From positions 2,756,423-2,820,422 of the forward strand of contig CP059070.1 in the NCBI GenBank assembly GCA_017798125.1: 64,000 nt of DNA. The letters are read 5' to 3'. This DNA comes from Cryomorphaceae bacterium. GTDB taxonomy: Bacteria; Bacteroidota; Bacteroidia; Flavobacteriales; ECT2AJA-044. Both the position numbers and the translations under genes were made by a program. Position 1 is the stretch's first letter. Each line of letters begins with the position of its first letter. Below the pieces are notes generated by a model. It saw nothing but the letters and a program-made list of their open reading frames with translations, did not search any database and had not been told where the DNA came from. Of this stretch, positions 45,179 through 53,379 are shown piece after piece.

Positions 45179-46807
45179 ATGGACATCGAATTCAATAAGA
45201 ATGAAGATGCGCTAAAGCTCCTGGTTTCTGATTTGGAGCAGCGCTTGGCCAAGATCCGCCTGGGCGGAGGTCAAAAGAAAATCGAAAAACAGCACGCACA
45301 GGGCAAGTTGACGGCCCGCGAACGCATCGACTACTTGGTAGACAAGGGGCGTCCGCGTGTGGAAATCGGAGCCTTTGCCGGCGACGGCATGTACGAGGAG
45401 TACGGCGGCTGCCCGAGCGGTGGTGTGGTTATTGAAATCGCTTATGTTCAGGGGCGTCAGTGCGTGGTCGTAGCCAACGACGCCACGGTGAAGGCTGGAG
45501 CCTGGTTCCCCATCACGGGTAAAAAGAACTTGCGGGCTCAGGAGATTGCCATGGAGAATCGATTGCCCATCATCTACTTGGTGGATTCAGCAGGGGTTTT
45601 TCTGCCGATGCAGGACGAGATTTTCCCAGATAAAGAGCACTTTGGTCGGATTTTCCGCAACAACGCGGTCATGAGCAGTATGGGTATCCCCCAAATCGCG
45701 GCCATTATGGGCTCTTGCGTGGCTGGTGGGGCCTACTTACCCATCATGAGCGATGAGGCGCTTATCGTCGATAAAACGGGGTCTATTTTCCTTGCGGGGA
45801 GCTACTTGGTGAAAGCGGCCATTGGTGAGGACATCGACAACGAGACTTTAGGGGGCGCCACAACCCATTGCGAAATTTCTGGGGTGACGGATTACAAGAG
45901 CAAAGACGACAAGGACTGCCTGGATTCCATCAAGAACATCATGGACAAGATGGGTGATTTTGATAAGGCGGGATTCAATCGCATCGAGCCGCAGGCTCCG
46001 GCAAAGCCCTATGAAGAGATCATGGGCATTCTGCCCGAGAAGAGAGATAAGCCCTACAACACGCATGAGCTCATTGAGCATTTGATCGATGCGGACAGTT
46101 GGGAAGAGTATAAAGCCAACTACGGGCAGACCATCGTCTGTGGTTATGGCCGTATCGATGGCTGGGCCGTGGGAATTGTGGCCAATCAGCGCAAGTTGGT
46201 GAAGAGTAAAAAAGGTGAGATGCAGTTTGGCGGGGTCATTTACTCCGATTCAGCCGACAAAGCGGCCCGATTCATCATGAACTGCAACCAAAAGAAAATT
46301 CCACTGGTGTTCTTGCAGGATGTGACGGGATTCATGGTGGGATCGCGCAGTGAGCACGGAGGTATTATTAAAGACGGTGCCAAGCTGGTCAATGCCATGA
46401 GCAACAGTGTGGTACCCAAATTCACCGTAGTCGTCGGAAACAGCTATGGGGCCGGTAACTATGCGATGTGTGGTAAGGCTTATGATCCACGTCTCATTGT
46501 GGGCTGGCCAACAGCCAACATTGCCGTGATGGGTGGAGCTCAAGCCGCCAAAGTCTTGCTTCAAATTGAAAAAAGCCGGCTCAAGGCTCAGGGGGAAGAG
46601 ATTACACCTGAGAAGGAGCAGGCTCTATTGGAGACTATTGAGAAGCGCTACGACGACCAAACCTCTCCGTATTACGCAGCTTCACGCCTTTGGTTGGATG
46701 CCGTCATAGACCCACGCGATACGCGAAAAGTCTTGAGTATAGGGATTGAAATGGCGAATCACGCACCTGCGGAGCGCCCTTACAACACCGGGGTGTTACA
46801 GACGTGA
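45179..46807 (+). CDS. Biotin-dependent acyl-CoA carboxylase, carboxyltransferase (beta) subunit
   Basis: 542 aa carboxyltransferase with the two crotonase-like halves. Motifs are KLTARERIDYLVD at the start, DATVKAGAWFPITGKK, 'VDSAGVFLPMQDEIFPD', the oxyanion loops GSCVAGGAYLP and GNSYGAGNYAM, and 'GGAQAAKVL'. Length and the AGVFLPMQ segment fit the methylcrotonyl/geranyl-CoA carboxylase beta type better than propionyl-CoA carboxylase. It would move carboxyl from carboxybiotin to a branched enoyl-CoA, as in leucine breakdown. No alpha (biotin) subunit is adjacent. It has its own promoter, and its stop codon abuts the opposing gene with no spacer. Confidence 0.9.
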   Translation: MDIEFNKNEDALKLLVSDLEQRLAKIRLGGGQKKIEKQHAQGKLTARERIDYLVDKGRPRVEIGAFAGDGMYEEYGGCPSGGVVIEIAYVQGRQCVVVANDATVKAGAWFPITGKKNLRAQEIAMENRLPIIYLVDSAGVFLPMQDEIFPDKEHFGRIFRNNAVMSSMGIPQIAAIMGSCVAGGAYLPIMSDEALIVDKTGSIFLAGSYLVKAAIGEDIDNETLGGATTHCEISGVTDYKSKDDKDCLDSIKNIMDKMGDFDKAGFNRIEPQAPAKPYEEIMGILPEKRDKPYNTHELIEHLIDADSWEEYKANYGQTIVCGYGRIDGWAVGIVANQRKLVKSKKGEMQFGGVIYSDSADKAARFIMNCNQKKIPLVFLQDVTGFMVGSRSEHGGIIKDGAKLVNAMSNSVVPKFTVVVGNSYGAGNYAMCGKAYDPRLIVGWPTANIAVMGGAQAAKVLLQIEKSRLKAQGEEITPEKEQALLETIEKRYDDQTSPYYAASRLWLDAVIDPRDTRKVLSIGIEMANHAPAERPYNTGVLQT

Positions 46808-48205
46808 TCAGCGCTCGATGACGCTTCGGCTCTCGACCTCGCCCGTTTTTCCCTTGAAGAAAAGAAAGCCCTTGGAGCTTTCTACTTTAAAGCCTCGCCA
46901 GTCTGAATCTTCGGATCTGTAGAGTTCTCCTTGTACGATGACTTTTGCTCCGGGTTCCACTCTAATTTGAACTTCTTTGGCGATCCATGTCTTGCCTTTC
47001 AAGGCGAGAACAGATCCTTTTTTGACGACCAAGTTGGTGTAGATCGAGCGATTGGTCCATTGCTGATTCCCCCTCACCTTTATCTCTTCGCTCACTTGAG
47101 GAAGGTCCATCTCCCATAATCCTCGGCCAAAAGTAGCCGCCCGAAGAACACGCGCAAATGGATGCAATTCAAGTTCACTCACTTCGGCGTAAGGAATTCC
47201 TCGCTCTTCCTTCCAGATTCCTCCGCGGCCTTCCTTGACAAAAACACCAGAAGAAGTGCCCACATAAATTCGTCCGGGATGACCAGGGTCCGCCTCTACC
47301 TCCGTTACCTTTCTGTTTTTCAGCGAAGGATCGCCTTCGAAAAGACCGGTCCAATCTTCGTAACCGCTTCCGTTGAAGTAAATGACCTTTGGATGAGGGT
47401 ACGCCTTAAATCCGCTTTCTAGTTTCCCAAAAGAAATCCAACACGCTCCAGGTTGAAAGGGGTCGGGTTCAACATCGGTCACAGTCATTTTGATTTCTTC
47501 ACCTCCTTCATAGGCAGAAAGCCACGGATGCAGCTCTTCCCATTTCATGTCTTTGATCCGTTCATTCCGGATGTCATTCGTTTTCCAGATCCCCTTGACT
47601 CCTGAAATACTTGTGAAGTAAAGTTCATTGGTGTTGTATCGGTTGAGGTAGGCCTCCCAACCTTCTCCTCCTTCAGGAACAGGCCAAACCATCTCCCATT
47701 CCACACCGCTGTTCCAAGATCGAATAAGTCCTTTTTGAGCTGCGTAATACACGAGTTCCGGTTGCCGGGGATCAATGCTGTAATGCTTCTTCCATTGTCG
47801 ACCTCCAATGGCCCCATTCGGCGTCAAGTAACTTGTTTTCCCATTTGGATCCGTCACTCCAAATCCAGAACTAGACGAACAGTAGATGTATATACTGGAG
47901 TCATTCACTACAGGTATGGACTTGAACCCATCGCCAAAGAAGACTTGCCGCCAAATCCCAAGAGGGTCACGCCATACATTCCCCGTGTCAAACCCTCCGT
48001 AGGAGAGATGTCCAGGACGGGTCATGGACGATCCTACATTATACATGTTGGCTACGCCAATTCCATTGGTCAAGTCTTCCCAGGATTGGCCACCATCGAC
48101 GGATCTATTGATTCCACCGTCCGTTGCGATATACAGCTCCTGACGATGGGGATCAAAAGAAATCCAATGAAGATCATCGTGATAATCTTTGGTCACCGCC
48201 GCCAC
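46808..48205 (-). CDS. C-terminal fragment of a BNR/sortilin-repeat protein (downstream of an in-frame stop)
   Basis: 465 aa if started at GTG 48205; the same frame is open back to 48238. BNR/Asp-box repeats (SVDGGQSWEDL, 'IRSWNSGVEWEMVW', 'GRIYVGTSSGVFVKEG') indicate a beta-propeller, followed by a beta-rich tail ('KGSVLALKGKTWIAKEVQIRVEPGAKVIVQG'). No T9SS sorting tail is evident. The frame equals that of the fragment at 48239-49246, and the protein continues at exactly the point where that fragment stops. It lacks its own signal peptide, so this part is probably not made or exported unless the stop is read through. Confidence 0.7.
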   Translation of the reverse strand: MAAVTKDYHDDLHWISFDPHRQELYIATDGGINRSVDGGQSWEDLTNGIGVANMYNVGSSMTRPGHLSYGGFDTGNVWRDPLGIWRQVFFGDGFKSIPVVNDSSIYIYCSSSSGFGVTDPNGKTSYLTPNGAIGGRQWKKHYSIDPRQPELVYYAAQKGLIRSWNSGVEWEMVWPVPEGGEGWEAYLNRYNTNELYFTSISGVKGIWKTNDIRNERIKDMKWEELHPWLSAYEGGEEIKMTVTDVEPDPFQPGACWISFGKLESGFKAYPHPKVIYFNGSGYEDWTGLFEGDPSLKNRKVTEVEADPGHPGRIYVGTSSGVFVKEGRGGIWKEERGIPYAEVSELELHPFARVLRAATFGRGLWEMDLPQVSEEIKVRGNQQWTNRSIYTNLVVKKGSVLALKGKTWIAKEVQIRVEPGAKVIVQGELYRSEDSDWRGFKVESSKGFLFFKGKTGEVESRSVIER

Positions 48206-48238
48206 ATTTTGCCCCCCGTCTTCGGTTTTGTAAAACCG

Positions 48239-49246
48239 TTAACACATTTCCCAGTACAATTCGTCGGGGTTGGTCGGATGCACTGCAAAGGCCTGTGATC
48301 GGCCATGACCCAGCCTTCTTTGTACACCTAAGTCCTTGCCAAAAGCACGTACAAAAGACCATTGCTCAGAATCCAAATCCACTGAGTACAATTCGGCATT
48401 GAACTTTCGGGAGCTATGGCCTTCATTGGCGGTATAGGCGACCCAAAGCGTGGAGGGATCCGCCGGGCTGATGCGAATAGTCAATTGCTTTACGGGTAGG
48501 TCATCCTTCTGAAAGCCAAATTCATCCGGAAGGGTCATTTGTTCAAACTGGAATCCACCATCTCGCGATCGGTACAATCCATCGCCCGAGGCCAGTAGGA
48601 CTCGTCCCATGGATGCTGGTTGAAAGCAGAGGTCGTAAAAGACTCCCGAAGCCACCTTTTTCCACCGGATTTGATCTGCTTTTGCAAGGGCATTGGTCGC
48701 CAGAAAGAGTCCTTCCGTTGTTGCCGCCCATAAACGATTTCCATCCCTTGGATCAATCAGGAGTTTTCGAATCCGAACGATTTTCCATGGCTTATTGAGA
48801 TCTGTAAACGGAAGCGACTCCTCGATTCCATTAATCCACTCCCAGGTCTGACCCTCATCCCGTGTGCGCGCAACCCCTAGTGAAAATGAAAAGTCCGCAT
48901 CCCCATCTCCGTTGGCAATGAACCAGGTCGAGGATGACTCTGGTGCGACTTGAATGTGTGAAACTCCGGGAACCCAAAAAAAGTCTGTTCCCCCGTTTCG
49001 CCACGAGACTCCGCGATCATCAGAAATAAACAGGCCTCCCGAGGGGGAGCCAGTGAAAATGCGGTTGGGCAACCGCGTATCAAATTCAACAAAAGCTAAT
49101 CTTCCCGTCCCTTTAATACGCGTAAAGGTCTCTGGCCTCATTTGCGCATTCTCAGGCGGATGAGTGGGGCCCAATTCACGCCATATGCCATGCTGGGCAA
49201 GTAGCGTGCTCGGAAGAAGGGTGAGGATGAGAAGGAGTCGTTTCAT
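48239..49246 (-). CDS. N-terminal fragment of a BNR/sortilin-repeat secreted protein
   Basis: 335 aa. A signal peptide (about 1-17, MKRLLLILTLLPSTLLAQ) is followed by propeller blades with BNR/Asp-box repeats: GLFISDDRGVSWRNGG, 'VARTRDEGQTWEWING', 'GLYRSRDGGFQFEQM'. The order and spacing match VPS10/sortilin-like domains of secreted Bacteroidota proteins. The sequence ends abruptly inside a blade at the TAA at 48239, so the product is likely truncated and unstable unless readthrough occurs. Start ATG 49246 is well supported by the signal peptide. Confidence 0.8.
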   Translation of the reverse strand: MKRLLLILTLLPSTLLAQHGIWRELGPTHPPENAQMRPETFTRIKGTGRLAFVEFDTRLPNRIFTGSPSGGLFISDDRGVSWRNGGTDFFWVPGVSHIQVAPESSSTWFIANGDGDADFSFSLGVARTRDEGQTWEWINGIEESLPFTDLNKPWKIVRIRKLLIDPRDGNRLWAATTEGLFLATNALAKADQIRWKKVASGVFYDLCFQPASMGRVLLASGDGLYRSRDGGFQFEQMTLPDEFGFQKDDLPVKQLTIRISPADPSTLWVAYTANEGHSSRKFNAELYSVDLDSEQWSFVRAFGKDLGVQRRLGHGRSQAFAVHPTNPDELYWEMC

Positions 49247-49294
49247 ACTACTAAAACGCCCAGAGTCGCTTATCTGTTTCGACTAAAAACAAGA

Positions 49295-49316
49295 AGAGCC
49301 GGGCGAACCCGACTCT
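49295..49316 (-). terminator. Terminator of the isolated T9SS-tail gene
   Basis: Stem AGAGCCGGG/CCCGACTCT (49295-49303 and 49308-49316, one G-U pair on the RNA) with a 4-nt loop. On the minus strand CTTGTTTTT follows. It lies 25 bp beyond the stop at 49342. Confidence 0.8.
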
Positions 49317-49341
49317 CCAATGAAACAGAAACACTTAACAC

Positions 49342-49674
49342 TTAAATTGTCGATTTAATGGTCAACTTGATCGGAGCGGTTAAAGCCCCATCCGTATCCT
49401 CAAAGGTTACGATGTACAGACCAGGAGTCCATTGTTGTGGAATTTTAAAACGAAAATCCACAGACGGACCAACTGGAACTTGTCCAACCAAGACACCTAT
49501 CGTATTGTATATCGAGATGGTACCGCCTTTAATGGCCATATCACCTTCGAAATGAAAGACAACTTCGTCTACCGCGGGATTTGGATACACATCAAACGTC
49601 TTATCATCTCCTCCTGCCTGTACAGCAAGCGAGCCGATAAACAACGCTAAAATGAATAGTACTCTTTTCAACAT
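49342..49674 (-). CDS. Small secreted protein consisting almost only of a T9SS type A sorting domain
   Basis: 110 aa. A signal peptide (about 1-20, MLKRVLFILALFIGSLAVQA) is followed at once by 'FDVYPNPAVDEVVFHFEGDMAIKGG', 'ISIYNTIGVLVGQV' and 'PGLYIVTFEDTDGALTAPIKLTIKS'. This is the complete beta-sandwich sorting domain normally found at the end of much larger cargo proteins. There is no effector domain. It could be a surface-anchored small protein or a relic of a larger gene, but start, signal peptide, promoter-sized gap and terminator all look intact. Neighbouring BNR and MATE genes give no functional clue. Confidence 0.75.
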   Translation of the reverse strand: MLKRVLFILALFIGSLAVQAGGDDKTFDVYPNPAVDEVVFHFEGDMAIKGGTISIYNTIGVLVGQVPVGPSVDFRFKIPQQWTPGLYIVTFEDTDGALTAPIKLTIKSTI

Positions 49675-49801
49675 AAGAATCTCTTTAAAAAGTATATTCT
49701 CCCATCAGTTACTTCAAATATCACATTTAATTGCCTTTTTCACAAGTCATCTTAACAGAAATTTCATTTTCGCCCATTCTTAAGGCCTTCGCGGATTAAG
49801 G

Positions 49802-49809
49802 TACCTTTG
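49802..49809 (+). promoter_or_regulatory. -7 box of the MATE exporter gene (leaderless)
   Basis: TACCTTTG, then TCGAC and ATG 49815: five bases between box and start codon. Transcription is predicted to begin at or beside the A of the ATG. Confidence 0.65.
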
Positions 49810-49814
49810 TCGAC

Positions 49815-51155
49815 ATGTCTGACCTCACCCTCAGGGATCATATCATCAAGAATTTGAAGCTCGCTTATCCAGTTATGCTTTCCCAATTGGGGCATATCAT
49901 GGTTGGTGTAGCCGATTCGGTGATGGTCGGCCGATTGGGTACGGAGCCCTTGGCGGCGGCGGCCTTTGGCAACAGTATTTGGATTGTCATTTTCGTGGTT
50001 GGCTATGGAATTTCTCAGGCCGTAACGCCCATTATTGCCCGAGCACACGCGGAAAAGCAGTTTCGGATGATCGGCTCCATGCTTCGGCACACCTTGGCTT
50101 TGAATCTGATCGTGACGGTTATACTCGGTGCACTCATGTTCGCGGCATGGCCTTTTCTGGGCTCTTTGGACCAAGAACCTCAAGTGATGAAGCTGGCCTA
50201 CCCCTACTTGAGCATCATTACTTGGTCCTTTTTACCGCTGATGATCTTTCAGGCATTCCGGCAGTTCATGGAAGGTCTTTCGCACACGTTTCAACCCATG
50301 CTGATTTCCCTTTCCGCAAACTTTTTAAATGTTGGTCTCAACTGGCTTTTGATCTACGGAAACTGGGGTTTCCCTGAGCTTGGGCTGAATGGTGCAGGTA
50401 TTGCCACCTTAATCAGTAGGAGCTTAATGGTTGTGGGCATCGGGTACTATTTGTGGAAATCCAATCTCTTCCGCCCTTTTCGTCCGTACTTCTTTGCCAT
50501 GCCATGGAGAAGAGACTTCTTTGGTCGTTTACTTCAACTCGGGATTCCAACCAGTCTTCAGATGCTCTTTGAAGTGGGTGCCTTTGTGATCGCTGCCATT
50601 TGGATTGGTCAGATTTCAGCTGAGGCCTTGGCAGCACATCAAATTGCCCTGAATCTCGCTTCGATCAGCTTCATGCTGGCCAGTGGAATGGCCGCTGCGG
50701 CCACCATCCGAGTGGGGAATCAACGCGGACTCAAGGATCGCCACAACCTCAGGAATGCGGCATTTTCTGCCCTCATCCTCGCCACCCTGTTTATGGGAAC
50801 AGCAGGAATTCTCTTCGCCACCGCCGGGGAACCCTTGGCGCGTCTGTACATCGATGAATTACCGGTGATTGAATCAGCTTCTGCCCTCTTGTTGATCGCT
50901 GCTATTTTCCAATTATCCGATGGAGCCCAAGTGGTTACGCTCGGGGCATTGCGAGGACTAGAGGATGTTCGGATACCAACAGTGATTACACTCTTTGCCT
51001 ATTGGATCATTGGTATTCCGCTTGGCTATTACTTGGCCTTTAGCGAAGGGCTTAATGAACAGGGCATTTGGTACGGACTTGCGGCGGGGCTAACCGTGAG
51101 CGCAGTACTGCTCTTCATGAGGTTTCAACGGCTGAGCACCCGAATGACGCTGTAG
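49815..51155 (+). CDS. MATE-family multidrug/sodium efflux transporter
   Basis: 446 aa with twelve predicted transmembrane helices in two similar halves. The N-terminal 'NLKLAYPVMLSQLGHIMVGVADSVMVGRLG' and 'GYGISQAVTPIIARAHAEK' are typical of NorM-type MATE proteins, and the second half repeats the pattern ('LGIPTSLQMLFEVGAFVIAAIWIGQI'). These exchangers use Na+ or H+ gradients to export cationic drugs or metabolites; substrate unknown. The ATG is only five bases after a perfect -7 box, so the mRNA seems to be leaderless. Convergent with the next gene, with 18 bp between stops. Confidence 0.94.
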   Translation: MSDLTLRDHIIKNLKLAYPVMLSQLGHIMVGVADSVMVGRLGTEPLAAAAFGNSIWIVIFVVGYGISQAVTPIIARAHAEKQFRMIGSMLRHTLALNLIVTVILGALMFAAWPFLGSLDQEPQVMKLAYPYLSIITWSFLPLMIFQAFRQFMEGLSHTFQPMLISLSANFLNVGLNWLLIYGNWGFPELGLNGAGIATLISRSLMVVGIGYYLWKSNLFRPFRPYFFAMPWRRDFFGRLLQLGIPTSLQMLFEVGAFVIAAIWIGQISAEALAAHQIALNLASISFMLASGMAAAATIRVGNQRGLKDRHNLRNAAFSALILATLFMGTAGILFATAGEPLARLYIDELPVIESASALLLIAAIFQLSDGAQVVTLGALRGLEDVRIPTVITLFAYWIIGIPLGYYLAFSEGLNEQGIWYGLAAGLTVSAVLLFMRFQRLSTRMTL

Positions 51156-51173
51156 TAGGTTTTGAGGGACCCT

Positions 51174-53312
51174 TTAACGAATCAAGGAGAAAAATCCTGT
51201 TTCGCGATGGGTAGCGCCATTGACATCCATGACCTTAACTTCCCACAAATACGTGTCTTGCGGTGCGGGTCGATCCTTCTTGGCGTCCAATCCTGTCCAA
51301 CCTTCGCCAACGATTTCCGAATAAAACACGAGATCCCCCCACCTGCTGAATACCGAGAACTGATAGTCCACTTCTCCAAATATTTTTGGGGCAAAAGACT
51401 CGTTCAATCCATCTTGATTCGGCGTAAACACATTCGGTACATAGAGTAAATACTCAGGCTGAACGACTACCGTCCGATACATGGTATCGGTACATCCGAA
51501 TTCATTTCCAACAACTTGCCGGACGGTATAATTCCCGTCCTCCAAATATCGGTGCTCAAAATACGAAGCCGAATAAACGGTGGAGTCTCCCATGTCAAAC
51601 GTGGTCCAATACGAACCTATACTCGTGTCTTGTACCACCACAGTTGGTTCAAAAAATGAGGTAACCTCTGGATCTACCACAAATCCGGCAATAGGGCTCG
51701 GATCCACGACAACCATATCCTCAATGACCACCACGTGGGTGTCTACACAGCCCTCCAAGACTTCAATGGTCAATCGGACATCATAGCTTCCAGGGAGGTT
51801 GTAGGTATGTGTAGGACTACTGGCCGTACTGGCCGAACCATCTCCAAATTCCCAGAGATAACTGATGTTTACCCAAGTGTTGATGTTGTCCACAAACTGA
51901 ACCGTCAAAGGCGCACAACCCACAACCGTATCCGTATCGAAATCAGGCTCCACCTCGGGAAAAATTCGAACCGTATCCGTCAAAAAAGTCGTGCAGGCAT
52001 TTTCGCTCACGGTCAAGGTCACCAAATACTCTCCAGGAGCAGCATAGGACTTGGATGGGTTGGATACTTGACTGGTAGTACCATCTCCAAAGTCCCAATC
52101 AAAAACAGCATCAGGAGTGTGCTGGCTCAGCACCGTGAAATCCAAGGCGTTTCCATCGATACAGTCAATTCCTGTATACGACCAATCCACCGGGATTCCT
52201 TCGGCAATTTCAATCCAGGTCGTAATGGTATCTGCACAGTAATAACCGGGATTGGCCACCAAAGTAACCATGTAGGTACCGGTGTCGGGATACGTATAGG
52301 TCGGATTCGGTGATGTACTGGTATCCGTAGTGGTGGTTGGATCGCCAAAATCCCAGTAATAAAAGGACGTAAACAGGCTCTGGTGGTTGAAATTGAAGGT
52401 TGTTCCCGTACAGAACTGAGTTTGCGGTGTAATGCCTGCAACCGTGGCGCTCAAACACACGGCCGTGTTGAATTGGAAGTCTCTGCGGTTTTCGGTCAAA
52501 AGGACACCGTTCCGGTATTCTTCTGCCACAACGGTTACCACATATTGACCGATTAAGGTTGCAGACCCCGTAAGCTGACCAGAGCTTGAATCGATGACGA
52601 AGGCCGGGTTCGCATCAATGGGGTACTGAATGGTGTATCCCGGATTCCACAGCACGTTGGGAAAGGGTGGCGGCAGCGGCGGATTCGGCGCTGGATTCAT
52701 TTGGGAGCCTCCGTTGTAAGGTGTGGCAAAACGATAGTACAGAGAATCTCCATCCAAATCAGTAGCGCTGTGATCAAAATCCAAGGTGTCATTGGTACAC
52801 AGAACGATAGGTGGAAAATTGTTGAAAAAGGCCGAGTTGTTGCAGTGATAAGGAGGGCCTGGAATGGTTGTAGCGTATGTGGCCCCTTGCTCTTCCGGCA
52901 AGAAAATATTGTTGATACTCGCGTTTCGGCAACAGCGTTGATACACGAGGGTATACCCACCGGCTATGGGCGGAAGGTTGACGATTTCGGCATAGATTCC
53001 TTCCTCGACGCAGACGTTCGGTGGACTGGTTAAGCAAGGGTTATTGATGTACGGAGGAACCGTAGTAATCGCTGGGCTGAACATCTGAACGGTCGTGACC
53101 AAAAAGCCAGCGCTATCGTACACAGCTACCGTAGCTGGATTGTCAAATGGAGCTCCCTGACTATTGCAATCGCGATACACCTTAAGGGTGATGATGTAAT
53201 CGTCATTTCCGATGCACTCGTAGTAGATCTCACCACCCACAATATGCCAAGCATCTGAACCCAATGGGATCAGAAGCATGCAAATGATTGAGTAGATCCA
53301 GAGCTTCTTCAT
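51174..53312 (-). CDS. Secreted PKD-repeat protein with gliding-motility-type C-terminal domain
   Basis: 712 aa. A signal peptide (1-21) is followed by WHIVGGEIYYECIGNDDYIITLKVYRDC, the same N-terminal family as the two giant genes at 8-14.7 kb. Three or four PKD-type domains occupy about 290-600 (YYWDFGDPTT, FDWDFGDGTTS, YLWEFGDGSAS, 'FDMGDSTVYS'). The C-terminal type B sorting domain has 'YVPNVFTPNQDGLNESF', 'SVFSRWGDLVFYSE' and final LIR. Expected to be delivered to the surface by the T9SS. Upstream, TAAGATTG (one mismatch to TAnnTTTG) may be the promoter. Confidence 0.92.
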   Translation of the reverse strand: MKKLWIYSIICMLLIPLGSDAWHIVGGEIYYECIGNDDYIITLKVYRDCNSQGAPFDNPATVAVYDSAGFLVTTVQMFSPAITTVPPYINNPCLTSPPNVCVEEGIYAEIVNLPPIAGGYTLVYQRCCRNASINNIFLPEEQGATYATTIPGPPYHCNNSAFFNNFPPIVLCTNDTLDFDHSATDLDGDSLYYRFATPYNGGSQMNPAPNPPLPPPFPNVLWNPGYTIQYPIDANPAFVIDSSSGQLTGSATLIGQYVVTVVAEEYRNGVLLTENRRDFQFNTAVCLSATVAGITPQTQFCTGTTFNFNHQSLFTSFYYWDFGDPTTTTDTSTSPNPTYTYPDTGTYMVTLVANPGYYCADTITTWIEIAEGIPVDWSYTGIDCIDGNALDFTVLSQHTPDAVFDWDFGDGTTSQVSNPSKSYAAPGEYLVTLTVSENACTTFLTDTVRIFPEVEPDFDTDTVVGCAPLTVQFVDNINTWVNISYLWEFGDGSASTASSPTHTYNLPGSYDVRLTIEVLEGCVDTHVVVIEDMVVVDPSPIAGFVVDPEVTSFFEPTVVVQDTSIGSYWTTFDMGDSTVYSASYFEHRYLEDGNYTVRQVVGNEFGCTDTMYRTVVVQPEYLLYVPNVFTPNQDGLNESFAPKIFGEVDYQFSVFSRWGDLVFYSEIVGEGWTGLDAKKDRPAPQDTYLWEVKVMDVNGATHRETGFFSLIR

Positions 53313-53379
53313 ACCAGAATTGACGAACGAGGGAGAAATGCGGTTGGTAGAATAATAGCAATCTTACCGCATTAATGTT

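Larger units (their letters stand above)
46808..49246 (-). pseudogene. BNR/sortilin-type secreted protein gene interrupted by one in-frame TAA
   Basis: The two adjacent open frames share a single frame across 2,439 bp and are separated only by TAA at 48239-48241 (codons TGT TAA CGG TTT TAC AAA ACC GAA GAC). The protein sequence runs on through the stop as 'NPDELYWEMC-stop-RFYKTEDGGQNVAAV', a typical 'LYKTxDGG' BNR repeat. One substitution would restore an 811-residue protein with signal peptide and a long beta-propeller. The stop abuts a perfect 7-bp-arm palindrome. It may be a true nonsense mutation, a sequencing error or programmed readthrough. Confidence 0.75.

Noticed and set aside
51728..51745. 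CACGTG-centred sequence resembling a parS core, and another at about 34236
   Set aside because: Flanks do not match TGTTTCACGTGAAACA on either side, and both lie in coding regions far from parAB.
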